Source: Caryophanales bacterium UBA6331
GTDB taxonomy: Bacteria > Bacillota_I > Bacilli_A > RF39 > UBA660
DNA: 5,840 nt
Direction: 5' to 3'
Assembly: GCA_002438065.1 (NCBI GenBank)
Contig: DJSP01000059.1
Span: 1 to 5,840 of the forward strand
A program made the translations under genes and the position numbers. How positions within the stretch are numbered: the stretch's first letter is position 1; the number at the start of each line of letters is the position of its first letter. Below are positions 5,752 to 5,840 of this stretch, in pieces. The notes under the pieces are model-generated. The model was not told the DNA's origin, searched no databases, and worked only from the letters and a program-made list of their open reading frames with translations.

Positions 5752-5786
5752 AAGGTAATCATCTAACGTCCAAAATTAGATGTTCC
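5752..5786 (+). repeat. 3' arm of the long imperfect inverted repeat
   Basis: This arm is the partner of 5556-5585, from AAGGTAATCA (5752-5761) to ATGTTCC (5780-5786). Relative to the other arm it has a 6-nt insertion (5768-5773), one base missing and two substitutions, both of which still allow G-U pairing in the sense RNA. It overlaps the terminator hairpin, so local and long-range structures exclude each other. Confidence 0.8.
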
Positions 5787-5798
5787 TTTTTTTATTTT
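5752..5798 (+). terminator. Intrinsic terminator of the small-peptide transcript
   Basis: CATCTAA (5760-5766) pairs with TTAGATG (5776-5782) around a 9-nt loop CGTCCAAAA. The stem can be prolonged beyond a small internal loop by AAGG (5752-5755) with CCTT (5785-5788). Seven T (5787-5793) and a further T-rich run follow. The transcript from about 5556 would be roughly 238 nt. Confidence 0.7.
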
Positions 5799-5822
5799 AT
5801 GTAAGTCTTCCTTACATATTCA
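5794..5822 (-). promoter_or_regulatory. Possible weak promoter of the antisense RNA
   Basis: On the minus strand TAAAAT (5794-5799) is one base from the -10 consensus and lies seven bases before the GG at 5786. The best -35 at a 17-bp spacing is TGAATA (5817-5822), which matches only three positions. AT-rich DNA offers many chance -10 matches, so this rests mainly on its position. Confidence 0.35.
5799..5817. repeat. Perfect 7-bp inverted repeat ATGTAAG-n5-CTTACAT
   Basis: ATGTAAG (5799-5805) and CTTACAT (5811-5817) are exact reverse complements separated by TCTTC. The repeat falls in the spacer of the possible antisense promoter and just after the plus-strand terminator. It could be an operator or a short hairpin. 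No T tract follows it on either strand at terminator spacing, apart from the A/T-rich run belonging to the other terminator. Confidence 0.45.
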
Positions 5823-5840
5823 TATTATCAAATTTTATAT

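Larger units (their letters stand above)
5706..5786 (-). ncRNA. Candidate antisense RNA to the 3' UTR of the small-peptide mRNA
   Basis: A transcript of about 80 nt is inferred from a possible start at the GG of 5786-5785, seven bases after a TAAAAT -10, to the T8 tract at 5706-5713. It would be fully complementary to the last part of the toxin-like mRNA and would not cover the ORF, as in the convergent, 3'-overlapping TxpA/RatA and BsrG/SR4 pairs of Bacillus. Because of the inverted repeat, its 5' end nearly copies the 5' end of the mRNA, so it could compete for the same 3' partner. The -35 is poor, so the transcript is a prediction only. Confidence 0.4.

Noticed and set aside
5556..5786. 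A small mobile element (MITE) with terminal inverted repeats
   Set aside because: No target-site duplication is seen at the edges. The arms coincide with the predicted transcript start and terminator, and their differences keep G-U pairing, which fits RNA structure better.

Overview
The window is very AT-rich. It carries compact bacterial genes with overlapping stops and starts, Shine-Dalgarno (SD) sequences, and TGA used as a stop while tryptophan is encoded by TGG (for example in Der and the metallohydrolase). That points to a low-GC Firmicute or Tenericute-like bacterium using the standard code, such as a gut Bacilli/RF39-type lineage, and not a Mycoplasma reading TGA as Trp. The species assignment is inference.

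Positions 45-4926 hold one tightly packed minus-strand operon, read right to left. The order is der (ribosome-assembly GTPase), a zinc metallohydrolase of the YgjP/DUF45 type, a SpoU/TrmH-family rRNA methyltransferase, a degenerate glycerophosphodiesterase-fold protein, rimM (30S maturation), trmD (tRNA m1G37 methyltransferase) and an unrecognised 134-aa protein. Three junctions are 4-nt ATGA overlaps, one is a longer overlap, and the other two gaps are 3 and 6 nt, so translational coupling is expected throughout. Four of the seven genes act on ribosomes or tRNA. The usual rimM-trmD companions rpsP and rplS are not adjacent. The glycerophosphodiesterase-like protein keeps the fold signatures but has lost the catalytic and metal-binding residues.

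Positions 4972-5472 hold a second minus-strand unit. It is a single 134-aa, probably helical, unknown protein with its own extended -10 promoter and an intrinsic terminator just upstream of der.

Positions 5518-5840 hold the most interesting part, a plus-strand locus for a 25-residue, almost wholly hydrophobic peptide. It has a near-consensus promoter, a strong SD and a 61-nt leader. The SD is locked in a leader hairpin. The first 30 nt of the predicted mRNA are complementary to its last 35 nt, including two G-U pairs. A terminator-like hairpin on the opposite strand could end a short antisense RNA against the 3' UTR. Together these are the hallmarks of a type I toxin-antitoxin locus. I do not recognise the peptide family, so this is a candidate for an undescribed system.
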